Shown here piece after piece: positions 8,964 through 17,997 of a stretch of DNA of 64,000 nucleotides. Position 1 is the first letter of the stretch. The number at the start of each line of letters is the position of its first letter. The stretch is from Chloroflexus sp. MS-G (GTDB lineage Bacteria; Chloroflexota; Chloroflexia; Chloroflexales; Chloroflexaceae), in NCBI RefSeq assembly GCF_000735195.1, contig NZ_JPIM01000010.1:1-64000 (forward strand), given 5' to 3'. Position numbers and translations under genes: made by a program. The notes beneath the pieces are model-generated. The model was not told the DNA's origin. It made no database searches and worked only from the letters and a program-made list of their open reading frames with translations.

Positions 8964-10241
8964 ATGGAATCGACCATGCGAGTCATCTACATATTACCGC
9001 GCTACGATAGTGCAGCGATGGGCAATCGGATTCATACTGAGGTCATTCATGCCTGGCGCGAGTTGGGGATCACCGCCGAAGTCCTCAGTCTGGCCCCGGC
9101 GCAGTCCCAACCTACTTGCACGGTAGAAGATGGGATCGTTGTTCATCGCTTGCCTTCGCGTGGTCGTTTCACAACGCAGCTTGCCAATCGTGCGTTGGCT
9201 GCACTCTTTTTCTACCCCTATCTGACAAGTGCGATTGTTGGGATGCGCCGTTTCTTTGCAACCAATCCAACTTATGATCTTTGTCACGTGGAAACGGCAT
9301 TTCCACTCGGCTTCGCCGCACTGCTTGCCGGTAGACGGGTACCACCGCTGGCCGTAACCTTACCCGGCGCCGATGTGATGGCCGAACCTGAATATGACTA
9401 TGGCTATGCGCGCTTTCCGGCAGTACGTGCTGTGTTGCCACTGGTGTTTCGGCGCGCACGAGTGATCCGGGCCGACTCACCACAGATTCGGGAGCTGGCC
9501 ATCGCTCGTGGTGCACCACCGGCTAAGGTAACGGCCATCCCATATAACATTACCGCCGATAGCTTTCCGCCGCACGATACGCCGCTGAGTGCGTTTCGTG
9601 CCCACAGTCGGGAAATTATTGTTGCTCGCCATCGTCTCGATCCATCCCGCCCCATCATTGTCAGTCTCAACCGGCTCCATCCCTTCAAAGGAATTGCCTA
9701 CCTGGTTGAAGCCATCCCCACCATCCGCACTGCCGATCTTTCACCACAAGTAGTCATTGTCGGACCGAATCGCTCAACACCACGTTTCGGCGATTACGGT
9801 GCATTTCTCCGTCGCCGGGCACTGGAATTAGGGGTTGCAACTGATGTGATTTTTACCGGTGCTATCCCGCACCACGAAGCCCGTACTTATCTGGCCGGTG
9901 CAGATGTCGTGGTTGTCCCGTCGGTCGCCGAGTCGTTTAGTCGGGTGGTAATTGAAGCCTGTGCAGTTGGTACGCCGCCGGTCGTTACGCGCACGACCGG
10001 TGCGAGTGCCTATGTGGCAGCAGCTCAGGCTGGTCTCGTTGTTGAACCACGTTCAGGACCGGCCATTGGTGAGGCAATTGTGTCTCTCCTGCGAGATCCG
10101 GGTGTATGGCAAACCTATAGCGAACGGGCAGCAGCATTGGCGCCGCAGTTCTCATCAGCGTGCATCGCAGACGATCTGGCTAGTCTGTACCAGACTGCCT
10201 TGCACGTTCAGCCAATGCCAGCACCGATGCTCGGTCAATAA
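8964..10241 (+). CDS. family 4 glycosyltransferase (GT-B fold)
   Basis: 425 residues; ATG 8964, with a second ATG at 8976 giving the family-like start MRVIYILPRYD. The N-terminal half has the Rossmann-like acceptor domain. In the C-terminal half SLNRLHPFKGIAYLVEAIP and PSVAESFSRVVIEACAVGTPPV are the donor-binding region with the E-x7-E motif of retaining GT4 enzymes. It should transfer a sugar from a nucleotide-sugar at the cytoplasmic face of the membrane. The upstream methyltransferase may act in the same pathway. Donor and acceptor cannot be read from sequence. Confidence 0.88.
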   Translation: MESTMRVIYILPRYDSAAMGNRIHTEVIHAWRELGITAEVLSLAPAQSQPTCTVEDGIVVHRLPSRGRFTTQLANRALAALFFYPYLTSAIVGMRRFFATNPTYDLCHVETAFPLGFAALLAGRRVPPLAVTLPGADVMAEPEYDYGYARFPAVRAVLPLVFRRARVIRADSPQIRELAIARGAPPAKVTAIPYNITADSFPPHDTPLSAFRAHSREIIVARHRLDPSRPIIVSLNRLHPFKGIAYLVEAIPTIRTADLSPQVVIVGPNRSTPRFGDYGAFLRRRALELGVATDVIFTGAIPHHEARTYLAGADVVVVPSVAESFSRVVIEACAVGTPPVVTRTTGASAYVAAAQAGLVVEPRSGPAIGEAIVSLLRDPGVWQTYSERAAALAPQFSSACIADDLASLYQTALHVQPMPAPMLGQ

Positions 10242-10279
10242 CTGTCGATGTTGTTATACATCTGTTAAGGAGGAATTTC

Positions 10280-11050
10280 ATGCCGCGAAGAACCAGTGTT
10301 GTACCCACCATTGCGCTGGCGGCTACGCTACTGGCAATAGGCGTAGCCCTCTTCCTGGCCTTTCGTCCCGGTCAGGCCGAAGAGGGAGGGCCAATCTTGC
10401 AGTATCCGCCCGAACCACCAGCCCCCACCATCGGCCCCAACCCGACCGTCCCCGCCAGCCTGGCCACCGGTCCGCAGTTCGTGGCCGATTTCGCTACTGC
10501 CGACAGCCTGACCGTCTGGCAGTCCGTCGAGCTTGATTTCGTCTTACCTGAAGACCGTGCCAACTGGGTCATCGACAATGGCCGCTTGCGCCAGGATTTT
10601 GCCGGTGAATTGCGCAACAGCTCGCTCGCCCAGGTCACGCTGCTGGCGCCCACCACGTTCACCGATGGTGTCGTGCGGGTGAGTTTCTACGATGAGTTTA
10701 ACGGGATTGCCGGGGTGGTCGCTCGCTATCAGGGTGAGGTTGGCTACGAGGCGAGCTATTATGTCCTACGCCTGCTGAAGCGCGAGTACGAGGCAACGCC
10801 GAAATACGCGCTAGAAAAGGTGGTGGATGGGGTAGTGACGCCGCTGGCAACGGTGGAGGGGCCGGGCTTTGCCCCGCGCCAGTGGCACGTGATCGAGCTG
10901 GAGGTGCGCGGGAACACCCTGACCGCCCGTCTCGATGGCAAGCTGCTGATGCAAGCCAACGATGCCCAACCGTTACCGGCAGGGCAAGTTGGGGTCTACA
11001 CCCGTGCCATTGGTGGCATCCTGTTCGATGATTTCATCGTCAGCCCGTGA
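10280..11050 (+). CDS. membrane-anchored LamG/DUF1080-like lectin-fold protein, copy 1
   Basis: 256 residues, ATG with aaggagg seven bases ahead. Residues ~10-30 are a hydrophobic signal or anchor, followed by a proline-rich linker (~40-60). Residues ~65-256 resemble concanavalin-A-like jelly-roll domains (LamG/DUF1080 type: TFTDGVVRVSF, RQWHVIELEV, LTARLDGKLL, GQVGVYTRA). The likely role is carbohydrate binding outside the membrane; no catalytic residues are claimed. From codon ~34 to codon ~250 it is almost identical in DNA to the gene at 14282-15052, although the signal segments differ. The next gene starts 22 bases downstream, suggesting co-expression with that large secreted protein. Confidence 0.75.
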   Translation: MPRRTSVVPTIALAATLLAIGVALFLAFRPGQAEEGGPILQYPPEPPAPTIGPNPTVPASLATGPQFVADFATADSLTVWQSVELDFVLPEDRANWVIDNGRLRQDFAGELRNSSLAQVTLLAPTTFTDGVVRVSFYDEFNGIAGVVARYQGEVGYEASYYVLRLLKREYEATPKYALEKVVDGVVTPLATVEGPGFAPRQWHVIELEVRGNTLTARLDGKLLMQANDAQPLPAGQVGVYTRAIGGILFDDFIVSP

Positions 11051-11072
11051 GTGAACTCCGAGGAGCAGATCC

Positions 11073-13412
11073 ATGAAGATACTCTTCCGCACCGTGTTTG
11101 TGCTATCCGCACTTCTGACCTTGCTCATTAGTACGCTGCCATCTGCCATCCCGACGGCAGCTCAAGCTCCGCTACAATTACTGGTTGAGACCGTTTTGCC
11201 TAACAGTGCAAACCTCAAGCTGCCCCAAGCGGCAACTTTCAATGATCAAGTGCATTTGATAGGGATTGCGGAATCGAGCGAAGCTTCCGATGGCAAAGCT
11301 CGGGTCTGGACAAAGACGGAGACCGGCACGGCATTTCCAAGTCCCTTTACGTTAGGTACCACAACCACATCCCGCACATCTCCCGAATACATCAACAGTG
11401 CCATCGCAACCTCACCCTCCGGCGAGGTCCTAACGCTCTGGATCGATCAGGCAGCAAAGATTATGCGGTTTCGCAAGCGCGATACCGCCGGAAATTGGGG
11501 CGCAATCTTCGAGATAACTCGCAACCTTGCTTTTCCGGTGCGACCTGCGCTTACCGTGGTGAATGGCGGTCCCCAGAATGGGCGCATTATCGCTGTCTGG
11601 CGCGATGACTTTACCGGTGATGATGCCTCTATCTACTACTCGTATTCTGACAACGGTGGTTCCTCATGGGCGCCCGTGGCGCGTGCTTTTGGGATGAAGG
11701 CGTATCGCGCCGTCGTGCAGTTAGCTTCAGGCACCAACGGCGAAGTCGCGCTGACCTTTACGCGCGACGCACCACGTCCGCTGCACGTGATGGTTTCATT
11801 GTGGCAGGGCAATGGCTTCAGCGTACCGGTGGATGTCAATCTCGGTGATAATAACCACTACGCTGATAGTAGCGTTGCCATCTATAATGGCAAAATCTAT
11901 GTCGGTTATCGCCACGCAGATAGCGGTGTATTCTACGCTGAAAAAGACATCAGTAACTTTTTTGACAATCAGGTGTGGCCCCGATCACGCCTGACCGGTG
12001 ATAAGGGAGATGGTCAGGTTTCGGTAAGTATCGATCCGTATGGCAACTTACACATCTCGTGGATTCGTACTCCAGGGAGCCGGAGCCAGAATCGGCTTAA
12101 CTATGCGTTCCGGTTCGCCAACGGGACATTCCTCGGCCCGATAGAGTCGGCGACGTCTGGCCCCCTGTTCAATGCCTGGGGCGTTAACAGTTCAGGCAGT
12201 GGCTTCTACATGCATGTAGCCCATGAATTGTTTAACGGTGAGACACCGTTTCTCCGTTATGCCCTCTTCAAAGCTCCTGGTTCGCCATTTGGCTCCGATC
12301 CCTTGATCGAAGGCGGCGCTGCACGGGTTGGCGGTGATGGTCGTACCTCGATTAAGGTGACTTTCCCCGGCCTTGGGTCTACGCCGCAAGATGTGAGTGT
12401 ACGCTGGCGGTGGGGTGCGCCACCTACCGATACCGAAAACGACTCTGGTGGTTGGGTACCATTGGCATCTAATGCCACTGCTACCACCGAATTGACCGTG
12501 CCTATTCCTACAGCTTTCCTGAATGTCAACGATTGTACGCCACGCACGTTGTACACGCAGTTGCGGCGAAATGGAACTGCGCCTGTTGTGGAGACAATGG
12601 AGCGCAAGGCAAGCGTAATCATTGACACCAATCTTGTAGCGACTGTTCAGGTTGCCAATCCGCTGTTGTACGATACGGCGAGCTGGTATGCTTCCAACTA
12701 CTCGGTGCGCGATCTCGACCCCGGTAGTACACCGACGATGCAGGTCTGGCTATCGGTTAGCGATGGTGGTGATTGTTCACAGGTTTCACGGGTCAGAGTG
12801 GCTGCCAGCACGGCTGAGTTGGCTGTCACAAGCGATCTTGATGTCGAAGGTACGCTGAATGCTATCGTTCCTTTACCTGGTACTACCTTCTCACCACCAT
12901 CGCCGGATGGTGATTACCCGGTGGTGGTACGAGTGTACGACCGGCTGGGGAATTCGCAAACCGTTATCAGGACAATCCGCCTTGACCGTACTCCACCGCA
13001 GATGACGCTCAGCGGAAGTGAGACCATTACGGCAACCGATTCACCGTTAGGCGATATTCTTCAGGATTTCACCTTTGATCTCTCTACGGCAACAGTGACT
13101 GAGACCAACGGTATCTTAGGTGTCTTGATTGCCGTAAGTCCGAACGCAGTCTCTAATCCGGCTACTGCATCTACGCTGCGCTGGATTGCAACGAAGGTTG
13201 ATTTCAACGATGGCCAATTTACCGTGCCGTCCTGGAGTATGGCGAATGCACCTGGGGTCACGATGGTTACGACCAGTGCACCTGAGCAGACCTTCTATAT
13301 CTACGTTCGCCTCATTGATCGTGCCGGTAATATTGGTGATACAGTTCTGGAGACGACGGCTACCAGTACGCTTACACCGGTGCGTACCTATATCCCATTA
13401 ACATCACGCTGA
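11073..13412 (+). CDS. secreted sialidase-like (Asp-box) protein with PLxxR tail, copy 1
   Basis: 779 residues, ATG with cgaggag ahead. A signal peptide covers ~1-31. The first ~400 residues contain a propeller-like region with an Asp-box motif (SDNGGSSW) and repeated GxxxxxWxD patterns as in BNR/sialidase-like proteins. A segment PPTDTENDSGGW is shared with the paralogue at 15132-17474. The C-terminal third looks like immunoglobulin-type domains (VRVYDRLGNSQTVIRTIRLDRTPP). The protein ends RTYIPLTSR, the shared tail. No sialidase arginine triad was identified, so enzymatic function is not claimed. It is paired with the lectin-like gene just upstream. Confidence 0.75.
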   Translation: MKILFRTVFVLSALLTLLISTLPSAIPTAAQAPLQLLVETVLPNSANLKLPQAATFNDQVHLIGIAESSEASDGKARVWTKTETGTAFPSPFTLGTTTTSRTSPEYINSAIATSPSGEVLTLWIDQAAKIMRFRKRDTAGNWGAIFEITRNLAFPVRPALTVVNGGPQNGRIIAVWRDDFTGDDASIYYSYSDNGGSSWAPVARAFGMKAYRAVVQLASGTNGEVALTFTRDAPRPLHVMVSLWQGNGFSVPVDVNLGDNNHYADSSVAIYNGKIYVGYRHADSGVFYAEKDISNFFDNQVWPRSRLTGDKGDGQVSVSIDPYGNLHISWIRTPGSRSQNRLNYAFRFANGTFLGPIESATSGPLFNAWGVNSSGSGFYMHVAHELFNGETPFLRYALFKAPGSPFGSDPLIEGGAARVGGDGRTSIKVTFPGLGSTPQDVSVRWRWGAPPTDTENDSGGWVPLASNATATTELTVPIPTAFLNVNDCTPRTLYTQLRRNGTAPVVETMERKASVIIDTNLVATVQVANPLLYDTASWYASNYSVRDLDPGSTPTMQVWLSVSDGGDCSQVSRVRVAASTAELAVTSDLDVEGTLNAIVPLPGTTFSPPSPDGDYPVVVRVYDRLGNSQTVIRTIRLDRTPPQMTLSGSETITATDSPLGDILQDFTFDLSTATVTETNGILGVLIAVSPNAVSNPATASTLRWIATKVDFNDGQFTVPSWSMANAPGVTMVTTSAPEQTFYIYVRLIDRAGNIGDTVLETTATSTLTPVRTYIPLTSR

Positions 13413-13424
13413 TGAAGTACATGT

Positions 13425-13448
13425 GGGGCACAGGGCTGTCTGTGCCCC
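13425..13448 (+). terminator. terminator hairpin after the first secreted Asp-box gene
   Basis: Perfect 9-bp stem ggggcacag/ctgtgcccc with a 6-base loop, followed by tttc, 13 bases after the stop codon. Confidence 0.65.
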
Positions 13449-13673
13449 TTTCAAGCAGAGCACAAAGGCAGGAAGGTGGAGTGTTGGGTAGGTGCCAGGT
13501 CTGACATTGGAACAGTAGGTGGTTCCCAAACTGATCTCATACTCATGCGGTGGTATTCTTCCCGGCAACACATGGGTGCGGCAACACTACGCTCCTATGT
13601 AGCACCTGCATCATCACGACGGCCCCGCGATAGCGTTGCTCTGTAATCGTAACCTTCTCATGCATACCGGTAG

Positions 13674-13694
13674 GGGCGGGTTCCCAACCCGCCC
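13674..13694. repeat. dispersed palindrome GGGCGGGTT-ccc-AACCCGCCC
   Basis: Perfect 9-bp arms. Related palindromes occur at 41858-41878 and 53657-53682, always outside genes. Confidence 0.6.
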
Positions 13695-14281
13695 TCATTG
13701 TATGTCGTTGTCGCCCGCAATAGATTACGACAAATAATGATGACTGCCATCCACCTGACCGGCAAGCCACCGAAGCAAGCGAAATATCTCGTTCGTATTT
13801 GACGTGACTATGCAGTTCCCCGCTTAATCCTTGTACGGCCATAAGCTGTAGCATACAGGTTTGATAAGAACTTATTGCAAAAACCAAACGATTACGTTTG
13901 AGCCATTGTGACTATCATTGATTCACCCGACAGACTAAATGTGGGCCAGCAGTACGTGCATCCGATATGATGTATCAGGTTTAGTTTGGTATGAAGACTT
14001 GAAAGAGATACTTTTGATAGCAGGCGTATCTTTTGACGCACTCCTGCGTTATATAACTATCAGCAGCTTGTTGCTCCTCATCTGGTATTGCTCCTATGTC
14101 CTAACATTACAGTACAGCATCAGGAACATCGACTCTCCTCACGTCTCGCTGCTCGCTCCTCAAATAAATTTAGCGCTAAACTTTTACCGTTTTCAGTACT
14201 TTTTCGTTATATGCTGTCTCTATCAATATCGTCGGCTACGTTGTACAATGTCGGTATACTTCATCTGCAAGGAGGATTACG

Positions 14282-15052
14282 ATGTGGAACCGCCGACCTA
14301 TCCTGCTCATTTCATCACTGTTGTTGGTGGTAGTGGTCATCATCGGAGGCTTGTGGCTGGCGCTCCGTCCCGGTCAAGCCGAAGAGGGAGGGCCAATCTT
14401 GCAGTATCCGCCCGAACCACCAGCCCCCACCATCGGCCCCAACCCGACCGTCCCCGCCAGCCTGGCCACCGGTCCGCAGTTCGTGGCCGATTTCGCTACT
14501 GCCGACAGCCTGACCGTCTGGCAGTCCGTCGAGCTTGATTTCGTCTTACCTGAAGACCGTGCCAACTGGGTCATCGACAATGGCCGCTTGCGCCAGGATT
14601 TTGCCGGTGAATTGCGCAACAGCTCGCTCGCCCAGGTCACGCTGCTGGCGCCCACCACGTTCACCGATGGTGTCGTGCGGGTGAGTTTCTACGATGAGTT
14701 TAACGGGATTGCCGGGGTGGTCGCTCGCTATCAGGGTGAAGTTGGCTACGAGGCGAGCTATTATGTCCTGCGCCTGCTGAAGCGCGAGTACGAGGCAACG
14801 CCGAAATACGCGCTAGAAAAGGTGGTGGATGGGGTAGTGACGCCGCTGGCAACGATGGAGGGGCCGGGCTTTGCCCCGCGCCAGTGGCACGTGATCGAGC
14901 TGGAGGTGCGCGGGAACACCCTGACCGCCCGTCTCGATGGCAAGCTGCTGATGCAAGCCAACGATGCCCAACCGTTACCGGCAGGGCAGGTTGGGGTCTA
15001 CACCCGTGCCATTGGTGGCATCCTGTTCGATGATGTGATCGTCACACCATAG
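14282..15052 (+). CDS. membrane-anchored LamG/DUF1080-like lectin-fold protein, copy 2
   Basis: 256 residues, ATG preceded by aaggagg. The anchor segment (ILLISSLLLVVVVIIGGLWLAL) is unrelated in sequence to that of copy 1, but from RPGQAEEGG onward the two proteins are nearly identical up to the last few residues. At the DNA level I count four mismatches in about 650 bases (10380-11029 against 14382-15031). The domain content and inferred carbohydrate-binding role are as for copy 1. It stands before the second Asp-box gene, so the pair order is preserved. Confidence 0.75.
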   Translation: MWNRRPILLISSLLLVVVVIIGGLWLALRPGQAEEGGPILQYPPEPPAPTIGPNPTVPASLATGPQFVADFATADSLTVWQSVELDFVLPEDRANWVIDNGRLRQDFAGELRNSSLAQVTLLAPTTFTDGVVRVSFYDEFNGIAGVVARYQGEVGYEASYYVLRLLKREYEATPKYALEKVVDGVVTPLATMEGPGFAPRQWHVIELEVRGNTLTARLDGKLLMQANDAQPLPAGQVGVYTRAIGGILFDDVIVTP

Positions 15053-15131
15053 CCGACCCTCTCATACGTTGATCTTGATGACATACCCACATATGAGAAA
15101 GTCATTGCATTCTCTACAGGAGATCACTCCT

Positions 15132-17474
15132 ATGATGCGTCTACCTTCAATCATCATCACCATGTATTGCATCGTTGTTGTCCTGGTTGGCGTATCACCG
15201 CTTCCTTCACAGGCACAAGAAGGAGCTAGCTTCGTCCTTGAAACCAATCTTCCGGCCAGCAATACCAAGTACCCGCAACTAGCTGTTGATGCGAATGGCG
15301 TGTATGTAAGTGCTACCGACGGCATTTCATCAGAGAATAATGGCACGGTCAAACTTTGGATCAAAGGTGAAGAAGATAATGCCTTTCCAGCACCCTTACC
15401 GCTCGGCACTGTAGGCGCTGGGATTGCGCAGGATTGGGTACAGACGGCTGTTACGACTGCATCCACCGGCGAGGTCTATGTGCTGTGGATCGATCAGGTC
15501 GCTAAGACGATCCAGTTTCGACGTCGTGAACCAGGTGGTGCCTGGAATCCAGCAACATTTGAAGTAATGCGGGGTCATATCTTTGCGGTCGAACCGGCTT
15601 TAGCGGTACGTACAAACGGTCAAATCGTCGCTGCTTGGCGTGACGACAAAAATATCAATTTTGCCTACTCCAATGATCGAGGGACGACATGGTCAGCCGT
15701 GGGTTCAGTACCGGGAGCGCTGGCTTACAAGTCACAAACAGCAATGGCTGCTGGTCCGAATGGCGAGTTGGCGATTACCTTCACCCGCGATACGCCACGC
15801 CCATTGCACGTTATGGTCGCGCTCTGGAATGGCACCGGTTTTAATCCACCGGTTGATGTAAACGGCAGCACATCAGCAGTCTTTGCCGATGCCAGCGTCT
15901 CGTTCAGTCCTGATCCGGCGCCAAATACACGCATCGTAGTCGCCTTCCGTGGCGCAGATGACGGTATCTTCTTTGCCGAAAAGCTGGTCAGCAATTTTAG
16001 TGGCCCATGGACGGCAACTCAATTAATTAGTGGTAAAGGTGATGGCCGGGTGAACGTTGACTACGACCAACAGGGGAATCTACATCTCGCCTGGATTCGG
16101 CAGGGTACCAATCGTAATGTCAACCAACTGTTCTATGCTGTCAGGCCAGTAAATCAAGGTTTCCTCCCCGTTGTCAGTGCTCCAACCGTTGCACCGGTAT
16201 TCAATGCGTGGGGTGATGCTCGAATCGGAGTGCGGAGCTATATGCACGTCATCCATGAATTGTTCCAGGGCACCGTACCACTTCCCCGTTACGTCTTATT
16301 CCGGGCGCCCGGCGCCATCTTTGGTTCGCGCCCACAAATTGAAAATGATGCTCCGGTCATAGGGGGTGATGGTAAAGTTTCGGTGAATGTCACCTTCCCC
16401 GATCTCGGTACAACGAATCTCCCTGATCAAGTGCGCTGGCGTTGGGGAGCACCGCCGACCGATACTGAAAATGACTCGGGTGGCTGGCAGCCGTTTAATC
16501 CAACTGGCCCGACCAGTATCCTGACAGTGCCTATTCCTGACTCACTGCGAACTGATGCTGGTTGTGTGGAACGAGTGTTGTATACACAATTGCGTCGTAC
16601 AGCGAACAATCTCATCGATCAAGTGCGTTCAGATGCAGTTGTGATCGATACCGGTGTGTTAGCCGGAGTGACGGTTGGTAATCCCTTCTCACGCCTGCGA
16701 ACCTCGCCGTTTACTGCGCTTGCACCGGCCGACCTGATCAGCGAGGGTGGGGCGAATGATGGACACCCCGATTATACTCGCATCCAATCCGTCTACGTCG
16801 AAATTCGCAACCTCGGCGATTGTAGCGGTTTGCAAAACTTTGCCCTGGCTCCTAACACGACAGTTCTTAATAGTGTAAGTAATATGACGATTAGCGGCGG
16901 TCGGTTTGCGAATATCCTACCTTACCCCGACATAGTGACCGAAGGCTCGTTACCGGTAGTAATTCGGATCCGCGATGCCCTCAATAACTCGATAGTGATT
17001 AACCGTACCCTTATTTACGACAATACACCACCTGTACTCAACGGCGGTAGTTTGCAGGTACTGCCAATTCCCGGTAGTGCAACGATTATCGTTAATCTTG
17101 AATTTACAAATATCGCGGTAACCGATAACCTCTACCCCGGGCGCGGTTTCTGGGGGGTTTGGCTAGCCAACAGCCGTACTCCGGTTGCCGATCCGGCAAA
17201 TGATCCGAATCTCGTTTGGTTCCCGGTTGAAGCTCCCGGCGATAGCAACAGCTTCACTATTACGTGGAGTCTGGCCAGCGGTTTAACGGAAGATCAGCTC
17301 ACACCAGGACCATACTACGTGTATGCTCGTATACTCGATGGCGCCGGAAATCCGAGTGTGAGCGGTAGTGCTGGTCCTAACAGCAGTCTCAGTGCCGCTC
17401 TCTTACCGGCAGCCACCATCACCCTCGATCAGGTGACTTTCCCGAAAGTGTATGTGCCACTGCTCCAACGATAG
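15132..17474 (+). CDS. secreted sialidase-like (Asp-box) protein with PLxxR tail, copy 2
   Basis: 780 residues from ATG 15132, chosen because aggag lies 9 bases ahead and a typical signal peptide (to ~30, ending PSQAQE) follows directly; the frame is open upstream to 15069. Length matches the 779-residue paralogue. SNDRGTTW is a classical Asp-box. The shared PPTDTENDSGGW segment, C-terminal Ig-like region and tail KVYVPLLQR are present. Overall divergence from copy 1 is large compared with the near identity of the adjacent lectin-like genes. Likely a secreted or surface glycan-interacting protein; activity not established. Confidence 0.76.
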   Translation: MMRLPSIIITMYCIVVVLVGVSPLPSQAQEGASFVLETNLPASNTKYPQLAVDANGVYVSATDGISSENNGTVKLWIKGEEDNAFPAPLPLGTVGAGIAQDWVQTAVTTASTGEVYVLWIDQVAKTIQFRRREPGGAWNPATFEVMRGHIFAVEPALAVRTNGQIVAAWRDDKNINFAYSNDRGTTWSAVGSVPGALAYKSQTAMAAGPNGELAITFTRDTPRPLHVMVALWNGTGFNPPVDVNGSTSAVFADASVSFSPDPAPNTRIVVAFRGADDGIFFAEKLVSNFSGPWTATQLISGKGDGRVNVDYDQQGNLHLAWIRQGTNRNVNQLFYAVRPVNQGFLPVVSAPTVAPVFNAWGDARIGVRSYMHVIHELFQGTVPLPRYVLFRAPGAIFGSRPQIENDAPVIGGDGKVSVNVTFPDLGTTNLPDQVRWRWGAPPTDTENDSGGWQPFNPTGPTSILTVPIPDSLRTDAGCVERVLYTQLRRTANNLIDQVRSDAVVIDTGVLAGVTVGNPFSRLRTSPFTALAPADLISEGGANDGHPDYTRIQSVYVEIRNLGDCSGLQNFALAPNTTVLNSVSNMTISGGRFANILPYPDIVTEGSLPVVIRIRDALNNSIVINRTLIYDNTPPVLNGGSLQVLPIPGSATIIVNLEFTNIAVTDNLYPGRGFWGVWLANSRTPVADPANDPNLVWFPVEAPGDSNSFTITWSLASGLTEDQLTPGPYYVYARILDGAGNPSVSGSAGPNSSLSAALLPAATITLDQVTFPKVYVPLLQR

Positions 17475-17518
17475 ACTGGCGTTCAGTTGGGGGTTCTGAG
17501 AGTCGATACTTCCACCAG

Positions 17519-17560
17519 CTTGAGCGTGCTTGCAGCATAGCTGCGGCACGCTCAAGGGTT
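17519..17560 (+). terminator. strong terminator after the second secreted Asp-box gene
   Basis: Stem cttgagcgtgc/gcacgctcaag (11 bp, perfect) enclosing an inner gcagc/gctgc stem, followed by ggtttt. Confidence 0.75.
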
Positions 17561-17599
17561 TTGCCGCAACTGAGCGCCTATCTGAAGTATACCGAAGGA

Positions 17600-17623
17600 A
17601 GGGGCAGTTTGCGAACTGCCCCT
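17600..17623. repeat. palindrome aggggcagtt-tgcg-aactgcccct
   Basis: Perfect 10-bp arms with a 4-base loop. Belongs to the general class of intergenic palindromes in this window; may act as a second terminator between convergent genes. Confidence 0.5.
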
Positions 17624-17647
17624 CAGATAAGGTGGGGCACCGTCGTC

Positions 17648-17676
17648 GGGGTGCAGCGCCGCTGCTCCCGTACATC
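17648..17676 (-). repeat. dispersed repeat 'GATGTACGGG(c/a)GCAGCGG', copy 1
   Basis: On the minus strand reads gatgtacgggagcagcggc then gctgcacccc. Two further copies lie at 27624-27653 and 53737-53766. Each carries a gcagc/gctgc palindrome. Confidence 0.6.
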
Positions 17677-17997
17677 TATCGGCCTGGTTTCATTCGTTGT
17701 GCTGTGACGACGAGTGTTCGGAGAGGCATTGTCGTCGCGACAGGCATGCCCGGCATCACACGGTAGAGAACGTTGGTTACTGATGTAGTGAGCAAGTTTC
17801 CAGCCGCACCCGATGAGTGGTCGTTGAAGCTAACTCCCGCTTTGCCTTCCTGCCCAGATGCTGTTCCACTTACGCCTTCCTCGTCCTGTGTATGAGAGGA
17901 AGCGGATTAAGGGGAATAAGTGATCACCCTTCGCAATACGCAATACGAAGAACCCTGGTTATCTCTTCTGGCAGTGATAGAACGATCCTTACTCTGA

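Larger units (their letters stand above)
13413..14281. other. 869-bp spacer between the duplicated gene pairs
   Basis: Apart from a terminator hairpin (13425-13448) and a palindromic repeat (13674-13694), nothing gene-like was found. The reading frames here read through the palindrome and lack ribosome-binding sites. The segment 13895-14281 is comparatively AT-rich and should hold the promoter of the second lectin-like gene. Confidence 0.5.
17475..17997. other. spacer between convergent genes, hairpin-rich
   Basis: Contains a strong terminator (17519-17560) and two dispersed palindromes (17600-17623, 17648-17676). The remaining ~320 bases show no gene. Confidence 0.55.

Noticed and set aside
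13543..13887. Minus-strand frame of 114 codons in the duplication spacer
   Set aside because: It crosses the GGGCGGGTT palindrome and shows no domain or translation signal.
15069..15131. Earlier start for the second Asp-box gene
   Set aside because: aggag at 15118-15122 and the signal peptide both point to ATG 15132.
10280..17474. Interpretation of the duplicated block as a transposon
   Set aside because: No transposase, terminal inverted repeats or target duplications border it; tandem duplication with gene conversion explains it better.
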